This document shows positions 47,592 to 59,955 of a DNA stretch of 64,000 nucleotides, in pieces. Position 1 is the first letter of the stretch. Each line of letters begins with the position of its first letter. The position numbers and the translations under genes are program-made. Under the pieces are notes generated by a model. The model made no database searches. It was not told the origin of the DNA and worked only from the letters and a program-made list of their open reading frames with translations. The stretch is from Jaapia argillacea MUCL 33604 (lineage: Eukaryota; Basidiomycota; Agaricomycetes; Jaapiales; Jaapiaceae), in NCBI GenBank assembly GCA_000697665.1, contig KL197728.1:176272-240271 (forward strand), given 5' to 3'.

Positions 47592-49555
47592 CTACCGTGG
47601 CGTATTCTCCATCAGAGTGCTTCTTTCCGAGCTCCAATCAGCCCAGCCAACTCCTGACCTGGGACGTCGACTGGCCATAGTTTCACTTGATGGTGTAGGA
47701 AAAGAGATCGAAGCCTCCGGATCATAGGGGACAGATTCCACCCGTCCGTCGCTCGGCGAGACGGCATCATAAGCGTCCTTCGACCAATCTCGCCAAGCTG
47801 GCTTGGAATCGTGACCTGATCCCCAGTAATATGTTGAGCTGCTGGAACGAGCTGATGACAAAGGATAGCTTTCTCGTCGCAGCTTCGACGAGCCTTCACA
47901 ATAGTTCGCTAAAGACGCAAGTTAGTTTCGAAATTCCCCATGGGATGGATTTAGAAGCACGAACCTTCTGGGGACCGTTTGGCTAACGTGGTGGCAATGT
48001 AAAGTCCAAATGCAAGCCAAGCCATGAACATCGATGCAGTCTCGAGGAAACCACGTGAGTTTACGCTGTAGAGGAACCAAAAATCGACTCACCCCAACAA
48101 ATACAGAAGCGATGAAAGACAATGCCGACTTGATGTGCAGCTCACGGCAGAGGTAGGAGACATTGATAATCACGGGGTTTTGGAAACTAGAGTTCATCGG
48201 AATGAAACCAACTGCTTCCGATTCCTCGGGATACATCCTCAAGATCTGGGCACCACTAAAGTTATTTGCAAGGCTGCTCTGTGCTCCATAAGGCCATGAT
48301 AGATTGTAGTCGCCGGAGGCCGCCAAGAAGTGTGAGCCGCTGGGTAAAGCATAGGGCTCGATAGTCTCGGTTAGCATCGTCGTATTGAAGTAGATGGAGT
48401 TCGGTTTGTAGATGCCAAGATCAATTTCAGCGGCACCTGATAGGGCCTTGAGGAAGTTGGTATATGGTCTCGGATCCCCAAGTTCGCTCGCGGTGAGTTC
48501 ATATGAGGATAAACCATTGACCCACGACACTTGACCTGTGTTGAGACCAAGCTGCAGGGGAGCTTGCGAGCACTGAAGCCTGTCTTGCAGAGAGGGCGAA
48601 TAGCTTGAATTAATCAGTGTCCCGTTTGAATGTTGGAAGGACGGGCAATAGGTCGTGCCAGCCACTCCGATGCGAGAGAAGGAGGCCGTTCCTGGGGAAG
48701 GAGGACTCATAACTGCTTCAAGAAGGTCTTGAGCCAACCTTTGGAGAACGTCCCGGACTTGGGGCCCCGTCGCCGACTTGTCAGTCAGCATTATGTTATC
48801 CCCTGTTTCAGGGATGAAAAATTCCCACCGTCCTTCAATCATAAAGTCGGCGCCGACGGGGTTTTCGCAAGTATACATGGCCTAAGGAACATTAGCTTTG
48901 CATATGTATCCCTCAGAGGCGAACTCACCCATGCCTTCAGAGTGGCAGTACTGCTTTCCACCATCACGATGAAGGAGTCGATATATCTCTCACTCACATC
49001 GCGACACATGCTCATGGGACTGGCGGTGTACGGAAATCCAGCGCCCTCGTCTAATTCACCAATGGTGGTGCTGTCGGTGCTGTTGGGCTAGCACGACTAG
49101 GGGGTCAGGGAAGTTTAGGAGGGGGAGGTGAGAGGCGAACCGGTTCAACCCGAAGCACTGTCCATTCAAAGAAGCTATTATTGGTTCCAAAGATGTCGCC
49201 CACATTGAACAGGTGACTACTACATGTCGAGGAAGGCCTAAACGCTTTAGGGACGAGGGGTGTCCACCACATATGCTGCGTATAATTGTAATTCGATCGT
49301 ACGACGACGATTGAATCATATCCCTGCACCCCAGCTAAACTGGAAGCGTTAGCTCGTGGGGATTCACTGGTTATGTATACAGACCGTTGAGAATGGTGAG
49401 AATGACGAGGGCCAGAAATGAGAAAGTCACGAAAATAAGAGTAAAATGGCGCCAGGGGTAAGGTCGAGTGATTGGGTATGCCTTCAGTGATGACGGATTA
49501 GTGCGGCCATGAGAGGTCATTCAATGAATCTCACCGGTGCGCCAGAGAAAGCCAT
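47592..49555 (-). CDS. Two-TM membrane glycoprotein of unknown function (paralogue C)
   Basis: Closest relative of paralogue B. ATG 49555 opens MAFSGAP. An intron leads to AYPITRPYPWRHFTLIFV and the first membrane segment (TFSFLALVILTILNGLY). Ectodomain phrases are YDSIVVVRSNYNYTQHMW, VGVAGTTYCPSF, GLNTGQVSWVNGLSSYEL, AAEIDLGIYKPN and LCRELHIKSALSFIASV. The second membrane segment (MFMAWLAFGLYIATTLA) follows an intron, and the tail ends SSERSTLMENTPR at 47592. High identity to B in exons and introns shows a recent duplication. It is probably secretory-pathway or plasma-membrane located, with a glycosylated lumenal or external domain. No enzymatic motif is seen. Confidence 0.8.
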
Positions 49556-50532
49556 TTGGAATCGTCACGATATGTTTGCGAGGAAAATGGAGGGTTTTTG
49601 GATCAAGGTTGGATTGTGCCCATCTCTCATTATATGCAAACGACTTGGCTAGGCAAGGTACCGACAGTGTGTTGTGTCGCGCAACAAACTGACAGGTGTA
49701 ACCAATTTGAGGAGATCCAGAGGAAGTTGTGTCATTTAGTCACACAGCCTGCGGACAAAAAGCAGGTTACGTTCCGGACGAGCCTCGAAAGCCGTAGAAA
49801 GCAGAAGATGGTGATTCGGCATGAAGCAAAGTCCTCAAGGGAGCCACATGCCGCAAGGCGAGATCAACGTCGCTTGCTATACGAGGTCATGTATAAGAGG
49901 ACATTCTTGTAATGAAGAGTGCGTCTCTACCATCTGAAGACTCGTCAGAGGGAGTTCAGAGCCGGGGAGTTCAGAGCCGGGCAGATCAAGGGGCAGATCA
50001 TGAGGTTAAACTTGTGTCCAAGGAGAGGTCTAGAGAAGTCTGAGATTCGGAGACAAACTCGACGAAGGCGGACCATCGCGTCAACGCAGGTAAGGTTGGG
50101 TCTAAACGCAGTGCCCCGGCTGAGGCTATTCGTGATTGTGCAGAGGATAGACGCCTGGGGCCACTCGGAGGGCGATAAATAGGCAGAAAATATGTTTGTG
50201 GCTTTGTTCCGGCGGCGGATAAAGATCGGCTAGACACGGGATCCAGCCCTTCGGCTGTGCACGTGACGCTAGTTCACGGTTATGAGCGGCGCTTGTTTAC
50301 TTCCTGCTCCAACCTTGCTCCAACCTGCCTCTAGTGAACTCGACGCTCCAGTTTACTGGATGACTACTACTCCGAATGCGTTGTCAAATGCACCTTCAAG
50401 TCTTACAAAGGAGAGCAGAATGGCAAATCGCCTCCAGGATTTCCTCAGAAGTCTTATCTGAATGAGACATGACGGTCGGACCGGCGGCCAGCCGCCGTAA
50501 GCGTTGGATGGCGAGCTTTCCACCAACCAGCT
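49556..50532. other. Upstream region of paralogue C, no gene
   Basis: Non-coding by inspection. A short perfect direct repeat, ggagttcagagccggg, occurs twice in a row near 49949-49980. The right end borders the transposon at its TA target. Confidence 0.5.
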
Positions 50533-50534
50533 TA

Positions 50535-50559
50535 CAGTGATCCCCCACTCCTTGGGACA
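50535..50559 (+). repeat. Left terminal inverted repeat of the pogo-type element
   Basis: 25 bases, perfect reverse complement of 53565-53589, preceded by TA. Confidence 0.93.
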
Positions 50560-51037
50560 GCCCCGATCCTTGGGACAAATGTCTCCGGCCGGCTCAAATC
50601 TTACCATGTAACTTTGCAGTATCACTGGGACCTTGATATACACATAGGGAACATCTAGACGAAGTTGCAGCCCAAACCATTGAGTTCTGATTACTCGGCG
50701 GTCTGAATACACCCCGAAACGGGCCATTTTGGTCCAATCTAACTTTTCCGGAGCATTCAACGTTCTCAATTGGGGTCCAAGGTGATTCGGATGACTTGGA
50801 ATAGCTGTATGTACCCATATAGAGTGTAGTTACTTAAGAAATCAAGTCAATTGGACCCGATTTTGGCGCTGTGGGAGGAAGTGGAAGATCAGCGTGACGA
50901 AACGCGTCCAGACGCGTCGCACGCGTCAATCAACACACTGCAACTCCACGCTTCTTTGGGCGTCAATCACGGTGCTTCTCCCTATTCTCGGGTCCAAACT
51001 GCTTCTCTGGCATTTCTCGTTCTCAGACTACACTCCA

Positions 51038-53210
51038 ATGGTTGGTCGGGCCCTTTCGGAAGCTGCAAAGAAGCAGGAAATGCGCCTAGAAGCTGATGGT
51101 GACATGGAAAACGCACTTGCTGCCTTCGCCGCTGAAGTTTACAAGCCCCAGAAGACGAGGAGGAGTCTACGAAAGATTGCGGAGGAATATCATGTCTCCT
51201 CCAGCTCCCTACAGAGACGTGTTCGGGGAGGAAGGGGAGTGTCGGAGTTCAATGCCACTAAGCAGAAGTTGAGTGTGGCTGAGGAGAAGGTTTTGGTGGA
51301 ATTCATTCTCGAATCTGCGACACGCGGATTTCCGATGAATCAGAAGTCAATTGTGCGCTACGCAAATGAGATTTTGGAAGGGAAGGAGGGCCCCGGTTAC
51401 ACGCCGGTTGGACACAATTGGTGCGATAGGTTCATGACGCGACATCGGAATCAGCTTCAAACCCATTGGAGCCGACCTTTGGATATGCAGCGGGCAGAAG
51501 CCTTGAGGCCTGAAGTGGTGAAGGACTGGTATAACACGGTGAAGGAGTGTATTGAAAAGAACGAGATTCGTACAGAGAACATCTATGGTATGGATGAGAC
51601 TGGCAATGTCCCATCAGACCAGGGTACGGAAAGAGTTGTTGGGGGAAGAGGAACGAAGGTTCAGCACAAGCAAGGGGGAGCAGATCGAGAGAATGTAACC
51701 GCCATCGTAACAATTTGTGCCGATGGTTCGACACTCAAACCTTCCTTGATATTCAAAGGGAAGAATTTTATGTCGAAGTGGGGCCAGAATAATGTGTCAA
51801 ATGCTTCGTGAGTCAATCTATGTTCCCTCAGATTGGAAAAATGTTCCATTGACACGAATGATTAGCTTTGCTCACTCACCAAATGGGTGGACAGACGGAG
51901 AGCTTGCACTGAATTGGATCGAGAAGGATTTCGATGCCCAGACTCGAGAGAAGGCAAACGGAGGAACAAGGCTCCTGATCATGGATGGGCACAGCTCACA
52001 TTATACCTTGGCCCTTCTCAAGTATGCTCGGGCCAACAATATCGTCATCCTCGGGTACCCACCCCACTGTACACATGCACTTCAAGGCCTCGATGTCGTC
52101 TGCTTCGCAAGGCTAAAGGACATCTACAGTAAAGAAGTCAATGCCTTCGAGACGTTGAACAAGAGAAGCATGACAAAAGCTGACTTCGCCGGGGTGTGGG
52201 GACGGGCTTTCGCACAAGCCTTCACCACCGAAACTGTTCTCGCAGCATTCCGTGCGACCGGGATCTCACCGTTCAATCCCGATGTCATCACCGCTGAGCA
52301 AATGAAGCCTAGTAAAGCTACATCGACCCATGGATCCTTTCCGCTTCCCCAAACAAGTCCCATTCGTGCCGTAATGGCTGCCCTGCATGCCCACCCGATG
52401 ACTACATTCGATATTGAAGAAGCCACATCACAATGTGAGCCAGGGCCATCACAAAGAAGGGGCGCAAACACACCTCAGTCACCCGAGACACCGACTCGGT
52501 GGGGGCATCGGCGCAGAGTTGACGAGAGCATTGATCCGACTCTATTTACACCCACGAAACGAGCTCGGATCCTCCAATCATCACTTGCAAGAACCTCATC
52601 GGGGAGTTTCTTAGTAAACGGCACGCGCATCACATCGAAGCACAAAATTCACGCACCTGTACTCGAAAAACCTCCATTGCTCCCGGAACCCAATTGGGCG
52701 CTACTTGACAGTCGCAGAAGGTCCGGAACACCATACAAAACCCGTGAGCAACTCGAGAGGGAGAACGAGGAGTTGGCTGAGAGCCTGGGGTTTGCGAAGC
52801 CTCAGATCGATTCACGAGATGGGATTATTGAGGCAGCTCATGCACAGATGATTGTACAGCATTTGCTGCAGGACGGGCAACGAGAATCCCTGTATGCGAA
52901 GGAGAATAAGACAAAGGAGGGCCGGCAGAAGCTATTTCCAGATGGGAAAGGTCGGTATTTGACGAGGGATGACTTTATTGCTGAACTAGAGAGGCAGGAG
53001 GCCGAGAAGGTGGAGAAGGAAGCTGCAAAGGAACGGAGATTGGTGACGAGGGAGGGGAATAAGTCAGCAAAGGCAGATTTGAAAGCTAGATGGGAGGCTA
53101 TTAAGGCTGCCCATCTGGTTGCCCTTGCGGAGTGGGAAGCAGAAGTGGCGAAACTGTCAGCTGAGGGGTTCCGAAGAACAGGCACCCGAAGAAACCCAGA
53201 TGTGCATTGA
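51038..53210 (+). CDS. Pogo/Fot1-like transposase (HTH + DDE_1)
   Basis: Exons 51038-51807 and 51866-53210 (58-base intron, gtgagt..ttag), 2115 bases, 704 residues. The start at 51038 (MVGRALSEAAKKQEMR) is preferred over the in-frame 50894 because the HTH follows at once. Motifs in order are a CENP-B-like HTH (RSLRKIAEEYHVSSSSLQRR), a second HTH (PGYTPVGHNWCDRFMTRH), DDE_1 first Asp in IYGMDETG, NASFAHSPNGWTDGELALNW across the splice, second Asp in LLIMDGHSSH, then GYPPHCTHALQGLDVVCFAR with the third Asp. A coiled, charged C-terminus follows. The frame ends at 53210, but another frame continues KPKGPEVAEQGGNDGERSS up to about 53296, which looks like the more natural tail. A small frameshift near 53170 is therefore possible. 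The catalytic core is complete. Confidence 0.9.
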
Positions 53211-53564
53211 AGCCTAAGGGGCCAGAGGTTGCAGAACAAGGTGGGAATGATGGTGAGAGGTCTTCGAGTTCTTCTGAATCAGATGGGGACGACTAGCAAG
53301 AGTTCATGAAGCCCTGAGATAGCTTTCGACGTGCAGGCAGTCGGAGAGGAGAGGCGGATGTCACATGTGTCACATGTGTCCCAAGGAGTGGGTTTTCGTG
53401 ACAAATGGCCTTCGTTCGTATATTGACTACAGAATATTATACTCCTGTAAATATCGTACAAGCTTGTTGATGAAGAGAAAGTTTAGACCCTTTACTGAGT
53501 TTCTGTCAACTCAGTTCAGGAAGAAGTGTGTCACCACCACTCTGAGACGCCAAACTCAAAGTTG

Positions 53565-53589
53565 TGTCCCAAGGAGTGGGGGATCACTG
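53565..53589 (-). repeat. Right terminal inverted repeat of the pogo-type element
   Basis: 25 bases, perfect reverse complement of 50535-50559, followed by TA. Confidence 0.93.
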
Positions 53590-53737
53590 TACCTTTGCTC
53601 TCCAAGTTGAACGGTCATGGGTCCCTCCAAGATATATTTGGCATCCTTCTCGCGTTAATTCCTTCGTATATTAGTATGTTATCCTGTCTTTCCTCTGTCG
53701 CTTCTATCTCTGCGCTGTCGTCGATCACACCGCCGCG

Positions 53738-56090
53738 ATGGATCAATCCAACTCATCCCCTTCACCCACTGGGCTCCGGTCACGCCTAACAAGCTACGGA
53801 GATGAAGGTTTTGCGCTGTTCCTCCGTAAAGCATTCATTAAGGGGGCGGGCCTTACAGACGATGCCCTTGATAGACCTATTATCGGGATCATTGAGTTCG
53901 CTCTTCATCATCCTCTCACATTCGAATTGTGTCACTCATGGCGGTGGTCTCGACGCGTATAGCACATCGTCCGATTTTAATCCATGCCATGGAAATGTCG
54001 CTAGTCTCATAGAAGCCGTCAAGCGAGGAGTTCTCCTATCTGGCGCCTTGGTTAGTCCCGTTCCGCCACAACGTTTCTCGTCAAGCTCCCAGAAACGACT
54101 TGAGATTTACTCGGCTTTTCCTCAACAGCCCATGGCGTGGCCGACGATCTCACTCCATGAATCGTTCGCACATCCCACTTCAATGTACCTCCGCAAGTGG
54201 GCCGAACCCATCACCCACAGGGTCAAAGATGCCTGACCCACCTTAATTTTGTTGTTTTTGCATAGCCTGATGAGCATTGACACGGAGGAGATGATCCGTG
54301 CTCAACCCATGGACGCCGTAGTCCGTAAGTTCTTCCATCATCTTTTAGGACAAGATCCATGTAATCTCACGTACATTTCCCTCGAAGTTATCGGAGGTTG
54401 CGACAAGACTGTAGGACAGACTTTTTCGGATGATAACGAATTCACAGTGACCTTGTATAATCCAGGTCCCTGCTCAGCTCATGGGCGCGATCTCAGCGAA
54501 TACCCCAGCGATTCAGGTGCCACTCTCGATTACCAAAACGTTATCCGTGAACACTGACTAAATTTTCTCTCAGCTTGTGACTGGTCCAATGCTCACTGGG
54601 TCCCATAAAGGTGTTCGTGTAGGTGCATGCACTGATTGCCGAAAATATTGGGCCCGTTATCGTGCTGGTGAAGTCGACATCGAAGAGCTCGCCCAAGTTA
54701 ACAACGAGCTCGTTCCTGGGATTGGAGTGAGTAATTATTTCCGCCTCCACTCCATTTTTGATGGCTAACATCACGCATGCGCAATCCATCCTGTTCTCGA
54801 CAGACCTGCGGCGTGATGGGTACTGCTTCCACCATGGCCTGTATCGCTGAGGCACTGGGAATCAGTCCCTTGGGTTCGGCAACTCCTCCCGCGGTTTCTT
54901 CTGCTCGTCGAAGAGTGGCGGAGCAGGCTGGAGTGTTAGCAGTGGAGATGTTCAAAAAGGGGATTACACCTGCCCAGGTTCTGAAGAGGGAGAACTTCGA
55001 GAATGCTGTCACGTAAGTCCATTATGTCATCCAGATGGGCATATTGTATTGTGTCCCGATGGCGTAGTGTCAGAAATCTGACGTGTCCTTGACCAGTGTG
55101 TTACAAGCTCTTGGTGGATCCACCAATGCAATTGTCCACCTTCTCGCGATCGCAGGTCGTGTTTCAGGAGTCAATCTCACCCTCGAAGACATTGACCGAA
55201 TCGGAAAGAAGACTCCTCTCCTTCTCGACCTCAAACCATCTGGCGTAAACTACATGGAAGAGTAAGTCACTCTGCTTATTACTCAACCGCGTCATCATCG
55301 TCGGGTTACTGATCCTTCAGCTTTATTTAGCTTCCACAACGCAGGAGGTGTACCCGTCCTCCTCCGCAACCTGGCTCCTTTGCTCCATCTGGACGCCCTA
55401 ACGATAACCGGTAAAACTCTTCGCGAAGAGCTATCTTCCTACCCTCCAAGTCACCCCCAACTTATAGTCCGACCCTTATCCGACCCCCTCTTCCCTGCAG
55501 GAGCACTGGCGGTCCTGCATGGTAACCTAGCTCCCAACGGCGCAGTCATCAAACAATCAGCTGCCTCAAAATCTCTACTCCGTCATTCTGGCCCAGCAGT
55601 TGTATTTTCTGGAGTAGCTGATATGGCTAAGAGGATCGACTCTGAGGATCTCCAAGTAACCAAGGATAGTGTCCTTGTCCTCCAAAATATCGGGCCGATT
55701 GGAGCTCCTGGTATGCCAGAGGCTGGCCTGTTGCCCATCCCCAAGAAAATGTCTCGTCAAGGTGTGACAGATATGGTACGATTGTCCGATGGCAGGATGT
55801 CTGGGACTGCAGCTGGGACGATCGTTCTCCATATCGCACCTGAAACTGCTGTTGGGGGCCCATTGGCCGTTGTGAGGGATGGGGACGTCATTGCAATCGA
55901 TGTGGAACAAAGGCTGCTTCGCCTAGACATCAGCGTCGAGGAGCTGGAAGGGAGACTAAGGGACTGGAAGGAGAAGCAAGGTGCTCCCAAGTCTGAAAGG
56001 GGATATCGGGGATTGTACAAGAAAGCAGTCCTAGGTGCGGAGAAGGGGGTTGATTTCGAGTTTTTGAGGGCCGATGGAACGTGCAGTTAA
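53738..56090 (+). CDS. IlvD/EDD-family dehydratase (dihydroxy-acid or sugar-acid dehydratase)
   Basis: ATG at 53738 (MDQSNSSPSPTGLRSRLTSY). About ten exons. Spliced motifs in order are FIKGAGLTDDALDRPIIGI, FNPCHGNVASLIEAVKRGV, PTISLHESFAHPTSMYLR, LMSIDTEEMIRAQPMDAVV, VIGGCDKT, VPAQLMGAISANTPAIQ, LVTGPMLTGSHKGVRVGACT, TCGVMGTASTMACIAEALG, LQALGGSTNAIVHLLAIAGR, PIGAPGMPEAGLLPIPKKMS and RLSDGRMSGTAAGTIVLHIA. The three Fe-S ligand cysteines (NPCHGN, GGCDKT, the TCGVMG-type motif) are present. The GACTDCRKYWAR sequence is closer to sugar-acid dehydratases such as L-arabonate dehydratase than to mitochondrial Ilv3, and no mitochondrial presequence is seen. Branched-chain biosynthesis is thus less likely than sugar-acid catabolism. 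The transposon lies 149 bases upstream of the start and may affect expression. Confidence 0.88.
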
Positions 56091-56232
56091 CCATTGACTC
56101 CGATACTATATGAAGTACATTGCAATACATGATATCCTACACAACCGGAACACCTTTGACAACACCCCATCGCCGTCCTTATGCTCCACAAGAATAACGC
56201 GCAACGAAAAGTGTCGGGCTATGGTCAGCAAG

Positions 56233-59200
56233 TCATTGAAGTTTGCTTGGAGCTTTGCACCGAGGTTTGTGATCGTTCCAGTCCTTCTTCTGACATTCTC
56301 GGGAACAATATCTTACCTTTTTGCAGCTCGAGCACATATGCATCTTGGGTTTACCCCGCCCTCGACACACGCAGCACTTGTGCGCGTCAGGGTGACGGGC
56401 GACGGTCTCCAAGTATGAAACGGCGAAAAGAGGGGAAACTGCGATCCTCGTAACGTGCGGGGCAAATGGTTTCCACAGCCCAACCTTGCGCATCCCTTCG
56501 ACCCCTTTGCCCCTTCCACAGCTGCAAAGAGGATCAAGATATGTGTCCATGTCGTCGGTCAGCGGAATCGTGCCCTTGGCGAGATATTCACATTTATCCC
56601 CATGCGCCCACGATGATCGGCATCTCTCAACAAGAGCGGGCAAAAGTCGCTTCCATGCTTGCAACTCGCCATCATAAACGCCAACATGTGACATCTCCCG
56701 ATTCGTCGCCGGGCCTAGCTTGGCGAAAGGTTCTCGTATCTTGTCCATGAGCTCAGGTGTGAGGGGTAGGACGTAGCCGTCGCAAACGACGGTGTGGGAA
56801 GCGAGGTCAAACCTCAGGTTATCAATGAAGAGGATGGTGTCGATATGGTTCCTACTCTTATCGAGTAAAGCGAAGATCTGCCGCCTGGGTGTCCCTTGAG
56901 TACCCGAAAATCGACATATAATCGTGTTAATAGTGTCTTTGACATACGCTAGGGCATCCGCTTCGCGTTTCTTCAAAAGCGTCTGCTCACGAGTTGAGAA
57001 CATTGAGGCAGCGTGGAGGTTGAGCCAGGCAGAGACATTTTTGGCGTTAAGATCAAGGATGGGTAGATGGGACAAATTGATGCGATGGATGCTCCACGGA
57101 TTGAGTGAGGAGTGGCCAGTGTCGATCACTGGGAAATGGTTGAACTTCATTCCGTCAGCTTTAAGGGCGCGAGAAATTGGGACAGCGACCTGGTACGGTC
57201 GACGCGTATTGTCAGTGAGACGACCACCAGATAGATTGCATGACACCTCACCTCAATATACAATGACTTTCTGGCGAGACGTAACTTATTCGCACTTCCG
57301 ATGATGGGAAAAGGGAACGCGACATCTTGTATGCGGCCACCCAATGTTAATCTCAGAACGGAGGAAGATATCTGTGCAATTCGAGGCATGGTGCCGGATC
57401 CAAAATAAGCTTGGGATGCCTCGTCAGTTATGGGGATCCTGGAGGTCAGAGAAGCCACCAATTCGCATTGTTCGTCCAATTCAACAATAGGAGCACCAGA
57501 TTCTCCGATCTGGCATACAAAAGTGTCGGTGCCGGCTTGTTCCTGTTTAGCAAATGAAGTTCGAGCCTTCCGTCGGGGCAAAGGCTGTTCTGGTATGAGG
57601 TAGACATGAGAGTCATCCATCAACTTGGCGCTGTGGAGGATGATTTTCGTGCCGAGTTTGCTAGAAAGGGAGACAAGAGTCGCCGGTGTACTCTTGATTC
57701 CTAGAGCAACATTGACGTTTGTTGGCGACACAAAGTCCGTTAGGACTCTAGTTGGCACCGTGAAAGATGCGATCAATGAAGAATCTCCATCCCAGCCCTT
57801 TGTATCTTCCTCGAATACAACTCGGGGGTTTGCTTCGCTGCCCACGAGGATTGCTCTTCCAAATGCCACATCCACCGAGCTGAAGTAGTGCTGAAAATCG
57901 GCGGTGACCATCGTGCTGAACACTTCCCCTTGTAGCAGTGGGGTGCCAACCTGGATGCCGTCCGGAATTTCAAGGACTGCCAGCTTCTCGCGGGGAACTG
58001 TGAGAATAATCCGGACAAGATGAGGTACCGCCTCCCAGGTAGCGAATCTCCCGATCTTAGGGGGGTTAGCGCGATAGGGTGAGATTGTGTATACACTATG
58101 TCGGTACAGTTGTGCGCATAGGTCGTGCTGGTGAAGTAAATCCATCGATAATGGTACCTTGGCCCGTGTATCTCTGAGCGCCAAGAACCGATCCATAACG
58201 TCACACCACATCTCCTCGGCGACGTCAAGACGATCCTTGACGAACGCGAGGAACAAGACGAAGCTTTCGCGAATGTAGTGAATGAGGTTCGAGGTTCCGA
58301 TGGCCTTTTGTATGTTGTGCCGATTGACTTCGAAAAATGTCATCGCATCTTCCTGCCCAAATAGCGACTCGTAAATGTCGTAAAACAAGGTCCCCAACTG
58401 ACGTGAGTCAAAAACAGGGGGCAGAATTTGTTGCGCGCATCGGGAAGCGATGGGATCACCGGATGGTGGGGACTTCCATGTCGTGACTTGGTGAAACTGT
58501 CCAACCGATATTTTCTTCTTTAGAGCGCGAAACGTGAGTACTTCATGGGTGTTGGATCGTGTGGTAAATCCTGAGAGGTAGTCGACAGGGGATAAACCGA
58601 GGAGCAGGCTCATCGTGGTGAGATCCGCGTGGAGGCGGTCGGTAAACTCCTTCGTGGGGTTCTCTGAGTTAAACAGTAGAGACTCGGCGTAGAGGACACT
58701 CGCGGGCTCGGAAGATAACAGGGGGATAGAGGTTACCAAGACGTTCAGGAGGGCGATATGATCGTCGAGGTTGGACGTGTCAATCACATTGAAAGTGACA
58801 GGAGCAATCCCACGCTGGTACTCGTCAGCGCCGAGGCGAAGCACCTCTCCTTTCCATGGCGCGATTGGGAGATTGACATTCAACGTCCCAGTTAAAGAAT
58901 GTGCATGAAGCGTACGGCACACAACGGTGGCTTCTCCGACGATGCAGCGGATGCATAGATGGGAAGTGGATGCCACGGATGAGCGAAAAGCCAAACACCA
59001 CATCTTGAACTGTGACTTTGCACATGCGACAGCATCTGGGACAGACGCTGAACCTCCCCCGTTTCCAAGAAGCGCGGCAAGGTGGAAAGAGATGAGGGGA
59101 TCGGTTCCATAGTGGACATGGTAGCCCTCCCCTCCGAGGGAGTAAGCGAATGTAGGGTTTAGAATGTTTGCATCAGCGATGTCTGCCTGGTCGGTGAAGG

Positions 59201-59955
59201 TAACTCCGGTCTTCCAGTAGTTCATAAACTGGTCGGAAACGACGGATATTCCCTGGGTCGAGAGAGGCCCACAAGAACGTGATGTGCTGAAAATGAGGGT
59301 GATATTCTCCCGGGATGCCCTTGATTGTTTATCGAAGGCCTCGCGGACGGAATCTACGCGTTTCTGTGGCAGCTCGTGCATGTCAGCATAAAGTCCCCAG
59401 TGGCGACGAAGCTCCGCTAGAGTGTAATCGGTGCACATCTTCAGGAAAGGTGCATACGGAGAAGATTTCCAGTGCTGGATAGTGTCTGACATCGCGACCA
59501 GCTTCTTGCACTGTTTGACGAGAACATCATGGGAGTGCCGATCGATTTTAAAGTGGTAGAAGATATTCCAGATGGTGAGGTATGACTCCCCGTCGGCAAC
59601 CATGGTGAAAAGGAGCACATTCCTAGCTGGAAAGACGGATCAGTCAAAGGGAGCAGTCATTCGAGTAGAAAGGTTCGCGATACCCAATACAGCAGGATCA
59701 AAGTCACAACATGTGAAGTCAAGTTTACGACCAACTACGGCCTGGTGAATTCACGGATTTATCCACGAAAACGTAGGACTTACAATGCTTGGGCTCGCAG
59801 AAGATGGTGTACAGTATGTTGCGTGCGTCACCACATCCCAACAGTAGGATATCTGCAGGCGCTTCGGGAGGCAAATCTCTCGTCAAGGATACTGCACTGG
59901 TGTTTCCTATAGGGTAAAAGTAGTACTGGCCGGGCCAGAAAAGTGGGTGTGCCAT
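56233..59955 (-). CDS. DUF4470-MYND zinc-finger protein
   Basis: Start at 59955 (MAHPLFWPGQYYFYPIGNTS), the usual start of this fungal family. The DUF4470 domain reads LTRDLPPEAPADILLLGCGD, ARNILYTIFCEP, then LDFTCCDFDPAVL and LLFTMVADGE across two short introns. A central part of about 800 residues has no known domain. After an intron near 57190-57250 comes AVPISRALKADGMKFNHFP, and the last 45 residues are a MYND finger: CCVCRGRGKPKMHMCSSCKK, then VRYCSRECQKKDWNDHKPRC, with all Cys/His ligands. MYND domains bind short proline-rich peptides, and the family is lineage-expanded in agaricomycetes with unknown role. It is convergent with the dehydratase gene, 142 bases apart. Confidence 0.9.

Larger units (their letters stand above)
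50535..53589 (+). mobile_element. Pogo/Fot1-type DNA transposon, 3055 bp
   Basis: Bounded by perfect 25-bp terminal inverted repeats (starting CAGTGATCCCCC) at 50535-50559 and 53565-53589. Both sides carry the TA target duplication (50533-50534 and 53590-53591). Sub-terminal copies of ccttgggaca lie at 50568-50577 and, inverted, at 53377-53386. Inside is one spliced transposase gene. Identical ends and a nearly open reading frame indicate a young insertion. It sits between paralogue C and the IlvD gene, a spacing that in the other copy of the block is only about 0.5 kb. Confidence 0.93.

Noticed and set aside
50353-50769. Minus ORF of 138 codons across the left transposon end
   Set aside because: It spans the element boundary and the terminal repeat, so it cannot be an ancestral gene. 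Composition is not protein-like.
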